The notes under the pieces were generated by a model. It was given only the letters and a program-made list of their open reading frames with translations, was not told the origin of the DNA and ran no database searches. The position numbers and the translations under genes are program-made. Positions 23,104-34,839 of a DNA stretch of 64,000 nucleotides are shown in pieces. Source of the stretch: Triticum aestivum (Eukaryota > Streptophyta > Magnoliopsida > Poales > Poaceae). The first letter of the stretch is position 1. Every line of letters begins with the position of its first letter. The stretch spans positions 123,075,116 through 123,139,115 of the forward strand of contig NC_057797.1 of assembly GCF_018294505.1 (NCBI RefSeq), read 5' to 3'.

Positions 23104-24510
23104 ACAGAAGCAAGAACACACAAAGCAGAAGCAGAGTATTACACCGAGGACGAAGCTAGGAAAAAAAGTATGACGGGGTCATGTATTTGGCAGTGGGTTC
23201 ATCCTTCTATAAATGTGAGTTATTAGTACCAAATCAGTGAAGGATTTTCAAATTTCATCGGGGTCAACTGACTCCAATGCCAATAAAGCAGCTCTGTCCC
23301 TGATTACACCTCGTGGTGCCCTGAACCTTGGTAAATTACCTTTGTGTCTGAGAAGTGACTTAACTGTTTTGACCCCTCGCCGAACAATCTAGGAGTACTC
23401 TTTGAACTCCAATCTCGATGATCACCCGTCGACACGCACCTTATACCATGCACACGAACTAACAGAAAACAACAACACCGAAGCTACTCAACCTCCCACT
23501 AGCATCGTACACAAGCGATCGTGACCACTATTAGGAGAGCGGGGACTCTTAGGCGCGGATGAAGAAGCAAGCATCCCATGAGACAACGCGTCATAAGCTT
23601 CCCATGGCAGGCCGCCGACCAACATCGATGGCCACGTTGTCCTCGCATGACAACAAAAATAATGCCCTCATACCTGTCGAAGTTTTGCGGATGTCGCCCC
23701 GACATTCCACCCTCGACATCACCTTCCGAGGTCATCACCCTGACCTACCGGCGCCCACCCTCAAGCTACAGTGTTGCACAACCTGACTACATCCATCACG
23801 AGGCGTACTTCTTAATTGAGTCGGTGCTTCACCGAAATCCAAACCTTTGCCTGGGTGAATAATTGATGACAAAATAAACTAGTGGGCTAATTTTTTCAAT
23901 CGAAGATAGTATATTAATATCAAGACAAAACGATAAAATTAGAAGGAAAAATAAAGAAGGCCGACATGGGCCAACGACTTGCGACTGACCAGCAACAACC
24001 GACGGTGAATCTTAGTGATGTGTAATCAGAACTGACGGTGATTTTTTCTTTCTAAAGACGTGTTGTTATAGCGGTGGCCTATCATTATTGGAGGCCCCCC
24101 TTTGTTCCTTCGCCAGAAGCTGCGGATTCAAAACGAACGAACAGACATTGTGTCAAAAGGTAGGGCCGGGAGCTGTTGGTAGGTGTTGACTTGGGATAAC
24201 CCTCTGATCAATCTGAACTGGGCAATCCAGAGTTCTGCACCTCAGTTCTTTTAAAGTTCTTCTGCACTTCTACTGGTACGCGGCACTATTCCCGTCAGCA
24301 GTCGTGTTTCTTTTTTGTTTGCCCTTTCTCTTTGGACTTGACACCACCTTTAAATTTTAATTATGCCTAACGGCTAATGCCTACCCACATGGCCACAGCT
24401 GCTTAATTTCCCGTGAGAAAACAAGAGATTAGCACCGTTCATGATGTCTGCTCCAACACGAGGTACATAAATTCCTCCAACACGAGGATTATCACCATCG
24501 ATGGTGTCTG
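23006..24510 (+). repeat. Direct segmental repeat, copy 2
   Basis: It is collinear with 20797-22690, with point differences and small deletions. The CT microsatellite here is expanded (about 23051-23101, roughly 25 repeats against about 8 in copy 1). The 317-bp MITE of copy 1 is missing. Confidence 0.8.
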
Positions 24511-24533
24511 CTCCGGTAGAGTACATTCCGGGT

Positions 24534-24740
24534 ACTACCTCCGTCTTTGTTTATTAGTCTCTTATGTAATTTATGCTAAATTTTGATTAAAGATTTAACA
24601 GATAAAATCAAACAAAAATTATATCATTGCATTCGTATTTGAACATAGTTTTCAATGATATAATTTTTGTGATATGCATGAACTTTTTGTTAGTTAATTT
24701 ATGATCAAAATTTGGCATAGATTACAATGAAGACCAATAA
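24534..24740. mobile_element. Eroded Mariner-like MITE
   Basis: The left part CTACCTCCGTCTTTGTTTATTAGTC and the right part GAAGACCAATAAGC mirror each other in the style of cereal Stowaway elements. Internal blocks around TATATCATTG and CAATGATATAA form a hairpin. The right terminus is degraded, so the boundary is approximate. Confidence 0.5.
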
Positions 24741-25668
24741 GCAGCGTATCTTTCTTCCACCGAGTGGTGTTCAGTTAATAAACACTTAAACTCCACAGTC
24801 CCAACCAATCAACCGACAATTCCACGATTGAAATCCAGGCCAGAGAAAATTACTACTCGCTACTTGTCCAGTTGATGAGAAGAAAGAGAATCTTTGCAAG
24901 AAAAGCTCAGATGAGAATCTTGGGAGAGGCAGATGGGTGATGCGCCTGCTTGCATCATGCAACGAGCAAGTCTCTACGCTACCACCAGTAACAAACACAT
25001 CAACACCTCAGCTCATCTCAGCTAGCTCTAAGGCTCTAATCATGCCGGTTACTAGCATCCAACCCCCATCAGTTTTAAACTCTGGGAATGTCAGATCCGC
25101 CAGCTTATCTTAACCCGGATTATTCCGCGGTGGCGATGCGGCGAGGACTACGCCCGCGGAACAGCTCAGGGCGTCAGCAGCTTGCTGCCGAGCCCGATCG
25201 ATCCATCCACCCAGCATCCCATCGCATGCACGCAGCATCACGCTCACACACCCCGACGGAATCCCGCAACAGTGTCCCCATGTTGCCGCGCTGCGTCCTC
25301 CCTGGTTTCTCATTAGATTAATCGACAATATACGTGTGCCGATGCAGGGTTTGGTCGCCTAATCGCGCATGGAATTAGCAGACAGCCCTTGCAAAACGAG
25401 AGATTCAAGGTGTGATTGAGTTCTTGGGCAAAATTTGCAAAGAATTTGCGAGTTGCATGTGCTGCGTAGGTACATAGCTTATCTACACTTGTATGAGAAC
25501 CTTTGTGGTGATTCACACACGAAGAAAGAAAGAATACAGATCGAGGAGGGCGAACCAAGCGGGAGCAAACGAATGAAACTGTTCTCTTTCCTTCTTTTTT
25601 CTTCTACTGCCAAAGTGGCCAGCATGCCATGCATGTGCGCGCGGGAGAGCGAGCTGCGTCGTCGGCCG
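24741..25668. other. 3' flank of the DUF1645 gene and intergenic DNA
   Basis: The part nearest 25669 is presumably the 3' UTR of the minus-strand DUF1645 gene. Short open frames at 25088-25328 lack family resemblance. Nothing else is recognised. Confidence 0.45.
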
Positions 25669-26637
25669 TCAGTTGGCGGCGGCGGTGGCGCTCCGGCCGC
25701 GGTTGGAGTTCGACGAGGAGTAGCTGCTGAGCTTGCGGCTGATGGAGTGGATGGCCGGGTTGGACCGGAAGTAGCCGAAGAGGCTGTTGCGGTGGAACGG
25801 CAGCGGCGTCGTCGTCCTCCGCCGCATCTCCTCGGCCGCCGCCCGGCTCACCGTGTACGGCGCCATGTCGCTGGCCGACGCCGCCGAGCCCCGCCCCTTC
25901 CGCATCGACGCGTCGCCGCCGCTCTTGAGCATGCTGTACTTGAGCAGCGGGTCCTTGCCGGCGGTGGCGCGGCCCTCCGACGCGCTGCGGAACAGGAACA
26001 GGTCCTTGAGCCGCCACTTCCGGCTGCCGCTCCCGCACCCGCGCATCAGGGAGGCGGCGCCGCGCGGGGAGGGTGGGGAGGAGCAGAACTCGTCGTCGAT
26101 CGGGTCGCCCCTGTACGGGGAGAGAGACCGCGTGGCCCTCCGGCTCCGGGACGACACGCCCGACGAGGACGACGCGGGGGCCGGCCGGCCGGACCTGCCC
26201 CTCGTCTGGCCCTGATCGGCCGACGCCTCAGCCCGATCCCCTGCGCCGCCGCCGCGCACCGCGGACATCGTCCTCGCTCTTCTCGGCGACCGGGGGGAGA
26301 CGGAGAGGGAGGCGTAGTCCTCGTCAGCGAGCAGGCCGCCGCTGCAGCGGGGGCCGTTAAGCGGCCGGATCCTGCCGCCCTCGAACAGCTCGTCGGCGGC
26401 GGCGAGGATGGGCGTGGACTCCCTGAGCTGGCCGCTGAACCCGAAGGCGAAGTCGAACGTCCCGGCGTCGCCCTGCTCGTCCGCGGCGTAGCTGCTGGCC
26501 CTGGACGGGCTGGTGGGGGCGCTGGAGAAGAAGTAGCAGTAGCTAGGTAAATGGCTGCCGCCGCCGCCGCCCATGGCAGCCGCGGTTCTTGGGCTGCACG
26601 GCGCGCTCGGCGCCATGACAGGAACCGCCACCTCCAT
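25669..26637 (-). CDS. DUF1645 family protein, intronless, 322 aa
   Basis: A single uninterrupted, very GC-rich frame starts at ATG 26637-26635. The protein opens MEVAVPVMAPSAPCSPR and has a conserved acidic-aromatic block (about 57-90: GTFDFAFGFSG, then STPILAAADELFEGGRIRPL). It then has a basic Arg/Ser-rich middle with GSRKWRLKDLFLFRSASEG (about 205-225), and near the C-terminus PLPFHRNSLFGYFRSNPAIH followed by a Ser/Asn-rich tail. These blocks in this order are characteristic of the plant DUF1645 family. That family includes the rice grain-length and stress protein SGL; I infer family membership only, not the same function. No signal peptide or membrane segment is seen. The start agrees with the family N-terminus. 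The sequence immediately upstream (26640-26840) is CT-rich on the coding strand, compatible with a 5' UTR. Confidence 0.88.
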   Translation of the reverse strand: MEVAVPVMAPSAPCSPRTAAAMGGGGGSHLPSYCYFFSSAPTSPSRASSYAADEQGDAGTFDFAFGFSGQLRESTPILAAADELFEGGRIRPLNGPRCSGGLLADEDYASLSVSPRSPRRARTMSAVRGGGAGDRAEASADQGQTRGRSGRPAPASSSSGVSSRSRRATRSLSPYRGDPIDDEFCSSPPSPRGAASLMRGCGSGSRKWRLKDLFLFRSASEGRATAGKDPLLKYSMLKSGGDASMRKGRGSAASASDMAPYTVSRAAAEEMRRRTTTPLPFHRNSLFGYFRSNPAIHSISRKLSSYSSSNSNRGRSATAAAN

Positions 26638-27400
26638 ATCTCTCTCTCTAGCTACGGCTCCTCCGCCACACCTCTCTCCTCACTCCCCGCCCCTGCTCCT
26701 CTCCTCTTCTTCTGCTACACTTCTTTAAAGATAGATGCCTCCGGATTTTGCTTATGTAGGTGTCCGGAGATGGAGATTGGAGAGGGAGAGGGAGAGAGGA
26801 AGGTAGGAGGAAGCTGGATCGATCGTAGGGGGTGGGGGGATGGTTGAAGGGAGAGGGGGGGAGGGTACGTTAAAAGCCGTCGCCGAGACATCGATCATGT
26901 GGTCTTATGCGCAACTTGCTCGTTTTCAATTCGATTGACATCAACAGTTCGTTAGAGAATTAGCTGCTTGGAGGTTTGAAAATAACACGCTCTTTTTGTT
27001 CCCGTGCATGCAGCCGCGAGCACGGTAAAGAGACCGCATGAATTGGTTGGTGAATGTGTGTGTAGCGAGAGGAATGGTATTTGTTTTAGTGATCATACAA
27101 AACCGTTTGGAATAAGCGGGTAACTATCTTAAAAAAAACAATCAGCAACTCAAAAAAATTAGTGAAAGGTAAATAAAAATTTAGAGAGATTAAGGGTTCA
27201 AAATTTGCCTCCTCAAAATTTGTTGTTCTTTTTTATGACACCCGGGAGAATCCAGGCCACTTAGGGATGCAAGTGGACGCATCCGCGTCGCCGCGAGGCC
27301 CTAAGTACACTAATCTTTGTTACTTTGATTTTTCATGCCAGGCTTAATTCACGTGACGCCATCCGCTTGCATGTCGAAAACCACTGTCTAATGTTGAATG
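26638..27400. other. 5' flank of the DUF1645 gene
   Basis: The first 200 bases are rich in GGAGAGGGAGAG (CT-rich in the gene's orientation), probably a leader or promoter. No clear TATA box is visible at the expected distance. The remainder has no recognised feature. Confidence 0.4.
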
Positions 27401-28985
27401 AAATGAAAAAACTATTGCAAAGAAATATCTTCTTAAGCTTCTAGCCTAGTAGAACACATACCGAAAGCAAAGGGCCGCTATAAGATTTATTAAAGTTGGT
27501 GAAGAAAATACCAAATTTCTGCAATCAAAGGAAGCAATGAAATACAGTAGAAATCATATTGCAACGCTTTAAGATGAGCAAGGCAAAGAACACAAAGAAC
27601 GTTAGACCAAAACAACAATCTTATGCATAGCTTTCAAATAGAGGCATGGTAGTGTGAAAAATGCCAACGGAGGCCGAGCTCCAGTGAGCTCGTTTTCAAT
27701 TTTTATTTTTTTGGAGCGCGAAAAATTCCAAATTTATTTTTTGAACACACATGCACATGTATACTATGTATATGCAAAATTTCACAGTATTATACGTTTA
27801 CATGTGGCGTACACGAAAAAGACAAATACCCATTTTTAATGGGCCTTTTATTTTTGTTATTGGGCCAGAAATTTGTTATTTTTGTACAGCCTACAAATCA
27901 CAACATTGTTTCGACGAAATTTGACACATTCTTGCGGAATACATAAAAGTTTTCATGGTATTATTTTCAGATTTTTCTGGAACTTTTAAATACGCTTTTT
28001 GATTTTTTTTTTCAAAATACCGAGCTCACTGGAGCTCGGCCTCCAAAAATCCGCACTCCATGGTAGTGTCCCTACATATAACTTTTTCAGCTTGGACTTA
28101 TTGATTACTAGACATAATGATCTTCAAGCTCTAAAAGAACCTTCCTCCAAAGAGAAAACGGATGCAGTGATCAAGGAACTCCCCTTGATAAACCTCCAGG
28201 CCCTAATGGCTTCAATCTGATTTCATCAAACACTATTGGGATATAACTTCTCCAAAATTTTACAAGCTCATTGCACCGACAAAATTAATTCATCTTACAT
28301 CACTTTGACTCCTAAGAAAGGTTCTCCTGCTACTGCCAATGATTTTAGGCATATTTCTCTGCTGAAATGCACACTAAATGGCATTGTCAAGTCGTTGGCC
28401 AAAAGAATGCAAAAAATTGTGTTGAAGCTGGCACACACAAATCAATATGGATTCACTAATTCAAGATTACTTGGTCTGGGCATATGGATACATCCATCTA
28501 TGTCATTAGTCAAAGAAGGATGTTGTGATTCTAAAACTAGATTTTAAAGAAATTCTTACTGCTAGAGGATTTGGACCTAGATGAATGACATGGCTAGACA
28601 TGATATACTCCTTCGGTTTTTCCTCTCTTATGATAAAAGGGGTGTGTGGGAAACAATTTTTATGCAAGAAAGTTGTCAGTCAGGGTGGCCCTTTATCCCC
28701 TCTAATATATTTGCTAGTTGTTGATATCCCTCAATCGATTCTAAATGAGGCAATGTAACAAACTTGATTTTGCCCCCCCCCCCCAAACACAAATACCAGC
28801 ACAGAATTCCCAATAATACAGTATGCAGATGATGTGGTTCTAGTTATGTCAGCCCGCTATACATAATTACAACAACCTAGGAATCTCCTTCTGTATTGCT
28901 CTGTTTACACTGGTCTCAAAGTGAATTATGAAAAACCTATCATGGGACCAATCAATATTCTAGTAAATCCACCTGAGGCCGGTGA
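27400..28985 (+). pseudogene. Degenerate LINE reverse transcriptase, split by a MITE
   Basis: Frame-shifting translation gives endonuclease/reverse-transcriptase linker text (AKENTKFLQSKEA-like at about 27500), KPPGPNGFN (about 28190-28210), then VRVALYPL-type text and QYADDVVLVMSARYT (28818-28860), whose YADD is the catalytic box. Many stops interrupt it. A 403-bp Mutator-like MITE at 27656-28058 separates the linker from the reverse transcriptase. The element is inactive. Confidence 0.78.
27656..28058. mobile_element. Mutator-like MITE with 11-bp target duplication
   Basis: A perfect 24-bp inverted repeat (GGAGGCCGAGCTCCAGTGAG and four further matching bases) starts at 27669 and ends at 28044. 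Outside it, short less-conserved ends are bounded by the direct repeat CATGGTAGTGT at 27645-27655 and 28059-28069. A target duplication of 9-11 bp fits Mutator-like elements. The AT-rich interior has no transposase. Confidence 0.85.
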
Positions 28986-29249
28986 ATCGTCCTAGCCACC
29001 CAAGAAGCTTGCTGAAGTCTTGTAGTAATTTGATATGCAACTCCAGAAGCTGAGATCCGACAAGAGGAAGAAGAAAGAGGATGGCAACCGTGAAAGCCAT
29101 CTTCATATTCCTCTGATCACCAGGAACCACATCGGGATCTATGCACCTTCTTGTACTCTTGCCATGGTTGCATTAAAAAGACGAACGAACGGCTCCTGAT
29201 CCAGCCAGATATTGCGTTCCCACTGTATTATCAAGAGGGAACTCGAGCC
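28986..29249. other. Unclassified sequence before the LTR insertion
   Basis: It contains a frame with CACAAGAGGAAGAAGAAAGA-like basic text but no recognised domain. It is the left flank of the insertion site of the element at 29255-32383. Confidence 0.35.
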
Positions 29250-29254
29250 CTTGC

Positions 29255-32200
29255 TGATACGTCTCCAACGTATCTATAATTTTTGATTGTTCCATGCTAT
29301 TATATTATCTATTTTGGATGTTTAATGGGCTTTAATATGCCTTTTTATATTATTTTTGGGACTAACCTACTAACCAAAGGCCCAGTGCAAACTGCTGTTT
29401 TTTTGTCTATTTCAGTGTTTCGTAGAAAAGGAATATCCAACGGAATCCAAATGGGATGAAACCTTCGGGAGAGTTATTTTTGGAACAAACGCAATCTAGG
29501 AGACTTGGAGTGGACATCAAGGAAGAAACAAGGCGGCCACGAGGTAGGAGGGCGCGCCCAGGGTGGGTAGGCGCGCCTCCCATCCTCGTGGGCCCCTCGT
29601 GGCTCCACCGACCTACTTCTTTCTCCTATATATACTCATATACCCCGAAAATATCCGAGAGCACCACAACACCCTATTTCCACCACCGCAACCTTCTGTA
29701 CCCGTGAGATCCCATCTTGGGGCCTTTTCCGGCGCTCCGCCAGAGGGGGAATCGATCACGGAGGGCTTCTACATCAACACCATAGCCTCTCCGATGATGT
29801 GTGAGTAGTTTACCAAAGACCTTCGGGTCCATAATTATTAGCTAGATGGCTTCTTCTCTCTCTTTGGATCTCAATATAAAGTTCTCCTCGATTCTCTTGG
29901 AGATCTATTCGATGTAATTCTTTTTGTGGTATGTTTCTCGAGATCCGATGAATTGTGGGTTTATGATCAAGATTATCTATGAACAATATTTGATTCTTCT
30001 GTGAATTCTTTTATGCATGATTTAATATCTTTGCAAGTCTCTTCGAATTATCAGTTTGGTTTGGCCTACTAGATTGATCTTTCTTGCAATGGGTGAAGTG
30101 CTTAGCTTTGGTTCAATCTTGCGGTGTCCTTTGATACGTCTCCAACGTATCTATAATTTATGAAGTATTCATACTATTATATTATCAACCTTGGATGTTT
30201 TATATGCATTTATATGCTATTTTATATGATTTTTGGGACTAACCTATTAACCTAGAGCCTAGTGCCAGCTTCTATTTTTCCTTGTTTTAGAGTATCGCAG
30301 AAAAGGAAACCAAACGGAGTCCAATTGACCTGAAACTTGACGGAGCTTATTTTTGGACCAAAAGAAGGCCATGGAGTAAAAGAGTTGGGCCAGAAGAGTC
30401 CCGGGCTGCCCACGAGGGTGGGAGGCGCCCCCCTGGGCGCGCCCCCTACCTCATGGACAGCCCGGAGACCCCCCTGACTTGTTCTCGACGCCAAAACCCT
30501 TTATATATACAGAAACCTCCAGAGATTAACCTAGATCAGAAGTTCCGCCGCCGCAAGCCTCTATAGCCACGAGAAATCAATGTAGGCCCCTCCGGCCCTG
30601 CCGGAGGGGGGCATTATCATCGGAGGCTATGGAGGAGGATCTCGGAGGGGCCATCATCACCATGAAGGCCAAGGACCAGAGGGAGAACCTCTCTCCATCT
30701 AGGGGAAGGCCATGGAGGAGGAAGCACAAGGGGGAGAGTCTCTCCTCCTCTCTCTCGGTGGTACCGGAGTGCCATCGGGAGGGGAATCATCGTCGCGGTG
30801 ATCGTCTTCATCAACATCATCATCCTCATCTCTTTTACGCGGTCCACTCTCCTGCACCCCGCTGTAATCCCTACTTAAATACGGTGCTTTATGCCACATA
30901 TTATGATCCAATGATGTGTTGCCATCCTATGATGTTTTGAGTAGATATCCTTTGTCTTTGGGTTGATTGATGATCTAGATTGGTATGAGTTGTATGTTTT
31001 ACTTTGGTGCTGTCCTATGGTACCCTTCGTGTCGCGCAAGCGTGAGGGATTGCCGCTGTAGGGTGTTGCAATATGTCCATGGTTTCCTTATTGTCTGCGT
31101 TGCGTGAGTGACTGAAACACAAACACGGATAAACGGGACACGACGCATGGGAATAAAAAGGACTTGATACTTTAATGTTATGGTTAGGTTTTACCTTAAT
31201 GATCTTTAGTAGTTGCAGATACTTGCTAGAGTTCCAATCATAAGTGCATATGATCCAAGAAGAGAAAGTATGTTAGCTTACGCCTCTCCCTCATATGAAA
31301 CTGCAATAGTGATTATCGGTCTTGTTAACAATTGCCTAGGACAATTCCGCACACCGATCCATCATTATTCCACACTCGCTATTTATAATATTTAGTAATA
31401 TATTATAACTTTATGATAACAGCACCTACTTTAATATTTTAGCTCTCCGATATAATACAACGTTATCCACTTCATACCCATAACGTAGTTTTATTTCTCG
31501 TTTCTAGTTGTAAGCAAATGTTCGATGTACGTAGAGTCGTATCAGTGGTAGATGGGGCTTGAGAGAATATTGATCTTACATTTAGCTCCTTGTGGGTTCG
31601 ACACTCCATACTTATCACTTCCACCTTTGGAAATTGCTACGATGATTCCCTGCACTTGGGGATTATCGTCCTTTCCCAGTGACAGCAGGAGCAACAAGGC
31701 ACGTATTGTATTGTTGCCATTGAGGATAAAAAGATGGGGTTTATATCATATTGCTTGAGTTTATCCCTCTACATCATGTCATCTTGCCTAATGCGTTACT
31801 CTATTCTTATGAACTTAATACTTTAGATGCATGCTGGATAGCGGTCGATGTGTGGAGTAATAGTAGTAGATGCAGAATCGTTTCGGTCTACTTGTCGCGG
31901 ACGTGATGCCTATATACATGATCATGCCTAGATATTCTCATAATTATGCACTTCTCTATCAATTGCTCGACAGTAATTTGTTCATCCACCGTAGAATTTG
32001 CTATCTTGAGAGAAGCCACTAGTGAAACCTATGGCCCCCGGGTCTATCTTCCATCATATTATTTTCCTATCTACTTGCTATTTTTGATGCTTTTTATTTT
32101 GCAATCTTTACTTTCCAATCTATACAACAAAAATACCAAAAATATTTATCTTATTATCTTTATCAGATCTCACTTTTGCAAGTGGCCGTGAAGCGATTGA

Positions 32201-32383
32201 CAACCCCTTTATCGCGTTGGTTGCAAGGTTCTTGATTGTTTGTGCAGGTACGAGAGACTTGCGTGTAGCTTCCTACTGGATTGATACCTTGGTTCTCAAA
32301 AATTGAGGGAAATACTTTACGCTACTTTGCTGCATCACCCTTTTCTTTTGAAGGAAAAACCAACGCATGCTCAAGAGGTAGCA
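29255..32383 (+). mobile_element. Outer LTR element (solo-LTR-like), interrupted
   Basis: It starts TGATACGTCTCCAACGTATC and ends CTCAAGAGGTAGCA, giving canonical TG...CA termini. CTTGC lies immediately outside both ends (29250-29254 and 32384-32388), a perfect 5-bp target duplication. After removal of the nested element at 30132-31668 and one TCCTT, about 1.59 kb remains. It has no internal direct repeats, primer-binding site or polyprotein, which fits a solo LTR. A TATA-like CCTATATATACTC at about 29622 could be the LTR promoter. Confidence 0.85.
30132..31668 (+). mobile_element. Inner LTR element (solo-LTR-like), nested
   Basis: It begins TGATACGTCTCCAACGTATC and ends GGGGATTATCG, probably a mutated TCA end. 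TCCTT lies on both sides (30127-30131 and 31669-31673), a perfect 5-bp target duplication. It interrupts the outer element between GCGGTG and TCCTTTCCCAGTGAC. It has no coding region or internal repeat. Only the first few dozen bases resemble the outer element; the bodies differ. Confidence 0.83.
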
Positions 32384-32388
32384 CTTGC

Positions 32389-33205
32389 TACCCCCCACCG
32401 CCGGCCTCCACCATGGAGATGCCAGTCGCTGTCAAGGCAAGTCCTAACACAACTAAACTATATCTACTATGTACAGGAAAATCACAAGCTCCTCTACCTG
32501 GCCATCGTCGGCCAACAACGCAGTCGGACAAGGTATGGTATTGGACCTGGGTGCCCTGTGAAGCTCTCAAGCTAACGGGGGAGGAGAGAGAGAGAGGGGG
32601 GGGGATTCGGTAACACGGTCGAGAGTAGTAAAATGATTGCATCAGTGATCACCTCTCCTCGACCTAGTGATGCTAATTGGATCTTGACGCATACTTAAGG
32701 CAGAGCCCTGGAGGGTTCAATACACAGTGATGTTGGATCTCAAGAATAAACCACAATAAGGGTCCATATGCAACCATGGATGAAGCTCTCAGAGAAAGGA
32801 GTCGCTAAAAAGACAATGTCGAGGCCAATAGTTGAGAAAGAGTTATTGGCCCACCAAATTGGAGATATTTGCATGATTGTCACCACCGAGTCGAAATAGA
32901 GAGATTCCGTACGTTGATGATTCCCAAGATTAGAGATTTTGAGCTCGGTATTTGCGGGCTACATGGAATCCACCCCCCCCCCCTCCTCCAATTTAGAATT
33001 TGGCCCTTTGCCACTTAGACTTGTGAACTGGTTAGTGGTGTAAGAAATTTAGTGTCGATCAATATAAGATTGCATGGATTTCATAGTTAATTACTGCATG
33101 GGACGTGGACGAAATGCCTCTCTCTGATACCATACCGAGTTGCTCGTACCAATTAACTCTTCTTTGGATTAATGTATCTCGTGAAAGAAATTCATCTTCC
33201 CACAT
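32389..33205. other. Intergenic, nothing recognised
   Basis: This is the right flank of the LTR insertion. Short C and G homopolymers occur near 32599 and 32972. No gene can be supported. Confidence 0.4.
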
Positions 33206-33640
33206 CTCTTTTTTGTGAAATACCCAAATCTATTATAAAAGTTCACTTGAAGCACAAAATACATCAAACATAATAAAAATTACATCAAGGTGTGTTGACC
33301 ACCGAAGAACCACTACCGTCGCGAGAACGAGCCGCTAACGTCGCTCTTATACCGCAACCTCTCTGAAGTTGTTGATGACAAATCGAGAATTCTTCGTGCA
33401 CGTGCCACTAAGGACTAGCACCCTGGATCCGTTGTTGCCACCGTTGAACCCTTGAAACGGTTGAAGCACGCATGGCAAGAGACTTCAACCTTGCTGCTCA
33501 AAGAAGACTGCATGAATCTACATCGGAGTCCTGTTGGTTCCGCGCCGGTGGACGAATTTGAGTTGGATCGAAGTCCGGAAGACCAACTTGAAGATAAAGC
33601 GTCAGCATCCGTCCAAGTGCCGAGCCCCGCAAGGTAAACA
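33206..33640 (-). mobile_element. Non-LTR-type repeat, second copy of the 20500 family
   Basis: It shares CATAATAAAAATTACATCAA, GGTGT, CGAGAACGAG and the spacing of these blocks with 20500-20760. A T-rich left end suggests minus orientation. It has no coding capacity. Confidence 0.5.
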
Positions 33641-33856
33641 AAATCTAACCTCAACTACTAGCCGGAGCCGAGCCACCGGGATTTCCCTCCCCGCCCCTAG
33701 CCGCCAGAGCGACACGCAGAGGGAAGGAGTATCCACGAATTGGCCGGTGAAGTTTGAACGGGAGAAAAACTTTACCCTGGCCGCTTTATGGCGAGGGGAA
33801 AATAGGTCTGGTGTGTCATAGAGACGTAGAGTATATTTTGTGCCCGTGCAACAACA

Positions 33857-33874
33857 TACACACACACACACACA
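33857..33874. repeat. AC microsatellite
   Basis: Short ACACAC run of about eight units, immediately left of the palindromic-module array. Confidence 0.85.
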
Positions 33875-34137
33875 TTTTGCACATTATAAATAGGACGCCG
33901 ATAAGTGCCACACGTGTGGGCGTTAGGGAGTCTGCCCACACATTTTGTGTGGTGTATATGACGAACAGCCCACACACCTACGTGTGGGCAAAACAATTAG
34001 CGCCCACACGCCTCTTTTCCCCCTCCTGATCCCTCTTACACGCGTGCGTGTGGGCGAAGTTGATAACGCCCACACGCCCGTATTCAGGCCTCGTACCTCC
34101 TGGTCCCGCACGCCACGCGTGACGGTCACCACGCGCC

Positions 34138-34622
34138 CGCAGTTGCCATGGTCCAGACCCTCGTCCATGCTCGTTTAATTGCAGTTGCCATGTCGCTGAA
34201 CTACGGTTGCCATGTCGGACAACTGCAGTTGCCATGGTTGCTCAACTACAGTTGCCATGTATGGTCTGATTTAATGTAGTTGTCATGATTTCATAACTTT
34301 AGGAGTTGCCACATACTAACACTAGGCAGTTGAGAGAGTTGCCATGTGCTCACAAGCATGCTAGGGCAGTTGCCATGTAAAAAGGAAGAGTTGCCATCTG
34401 CTTACGTGCACGTTAGGGCAGTTGCCATGTACCATGCAAAAACATATGGCAACTCGATAAAAGAGAGTTGCCATCTGCTTACGTGCACACTAGGCAGTTG
34501 CCGTATACCCTGCAAAACACATGGCAAACTCGGGTAAAAAAAAAGAGTTGCCACCTGCTTATAAAAGCACACTAGAGGCAGTTGCCATGTGCAGTGCAAA
34601 AACACATGGCAACTAGCAGCTT
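34138..34622 (+). repeat. GTTGCCATG tandem-type repeat block
   Basis: About fifteen forward copies of (C/G)AGTTGCCATG, some with one mismatch, and three reverse copies (ATGGCAACT) occur. In the right half they form a higher-order unit of about 85-95 bp containing GTTGCCATCTGCTTACGTGC, AGGGCAGTTGCCATGTA and an ATGGCAACTCG inverse copy. Confidence 0.8.
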
Positions 34623-34839
34623 GGGTATGGGAGAGGAGAAGGGCGTGTGGGCAAGATGCAAAACGCCCACACACTAGCTCTTGTGTGTGCGTGCAAAGTG
34701 GCGTGTGGGCGAACTGCTGAACGCCCACACACCAGCCCCTCCTGTGTGGTGAAACGGCCGTGTGGGCGACCGGCTGAACGCCCACACACCAGGCCAGTCC
34801 TACGTGGCACTAGAAACATGCCAAGATTCGTGCGCTCAC

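Noticed and set aside
25435..26550. Long plus-strand open frame of 371 codons opposite the DUF1645 gene
   Set aside because: It is antisense to a well-supported gene in very GC-rich sequence, where stop codons are rare on both strands. Its composition (long runs of Arg, Gly, Ala, Pro) shows no domain.
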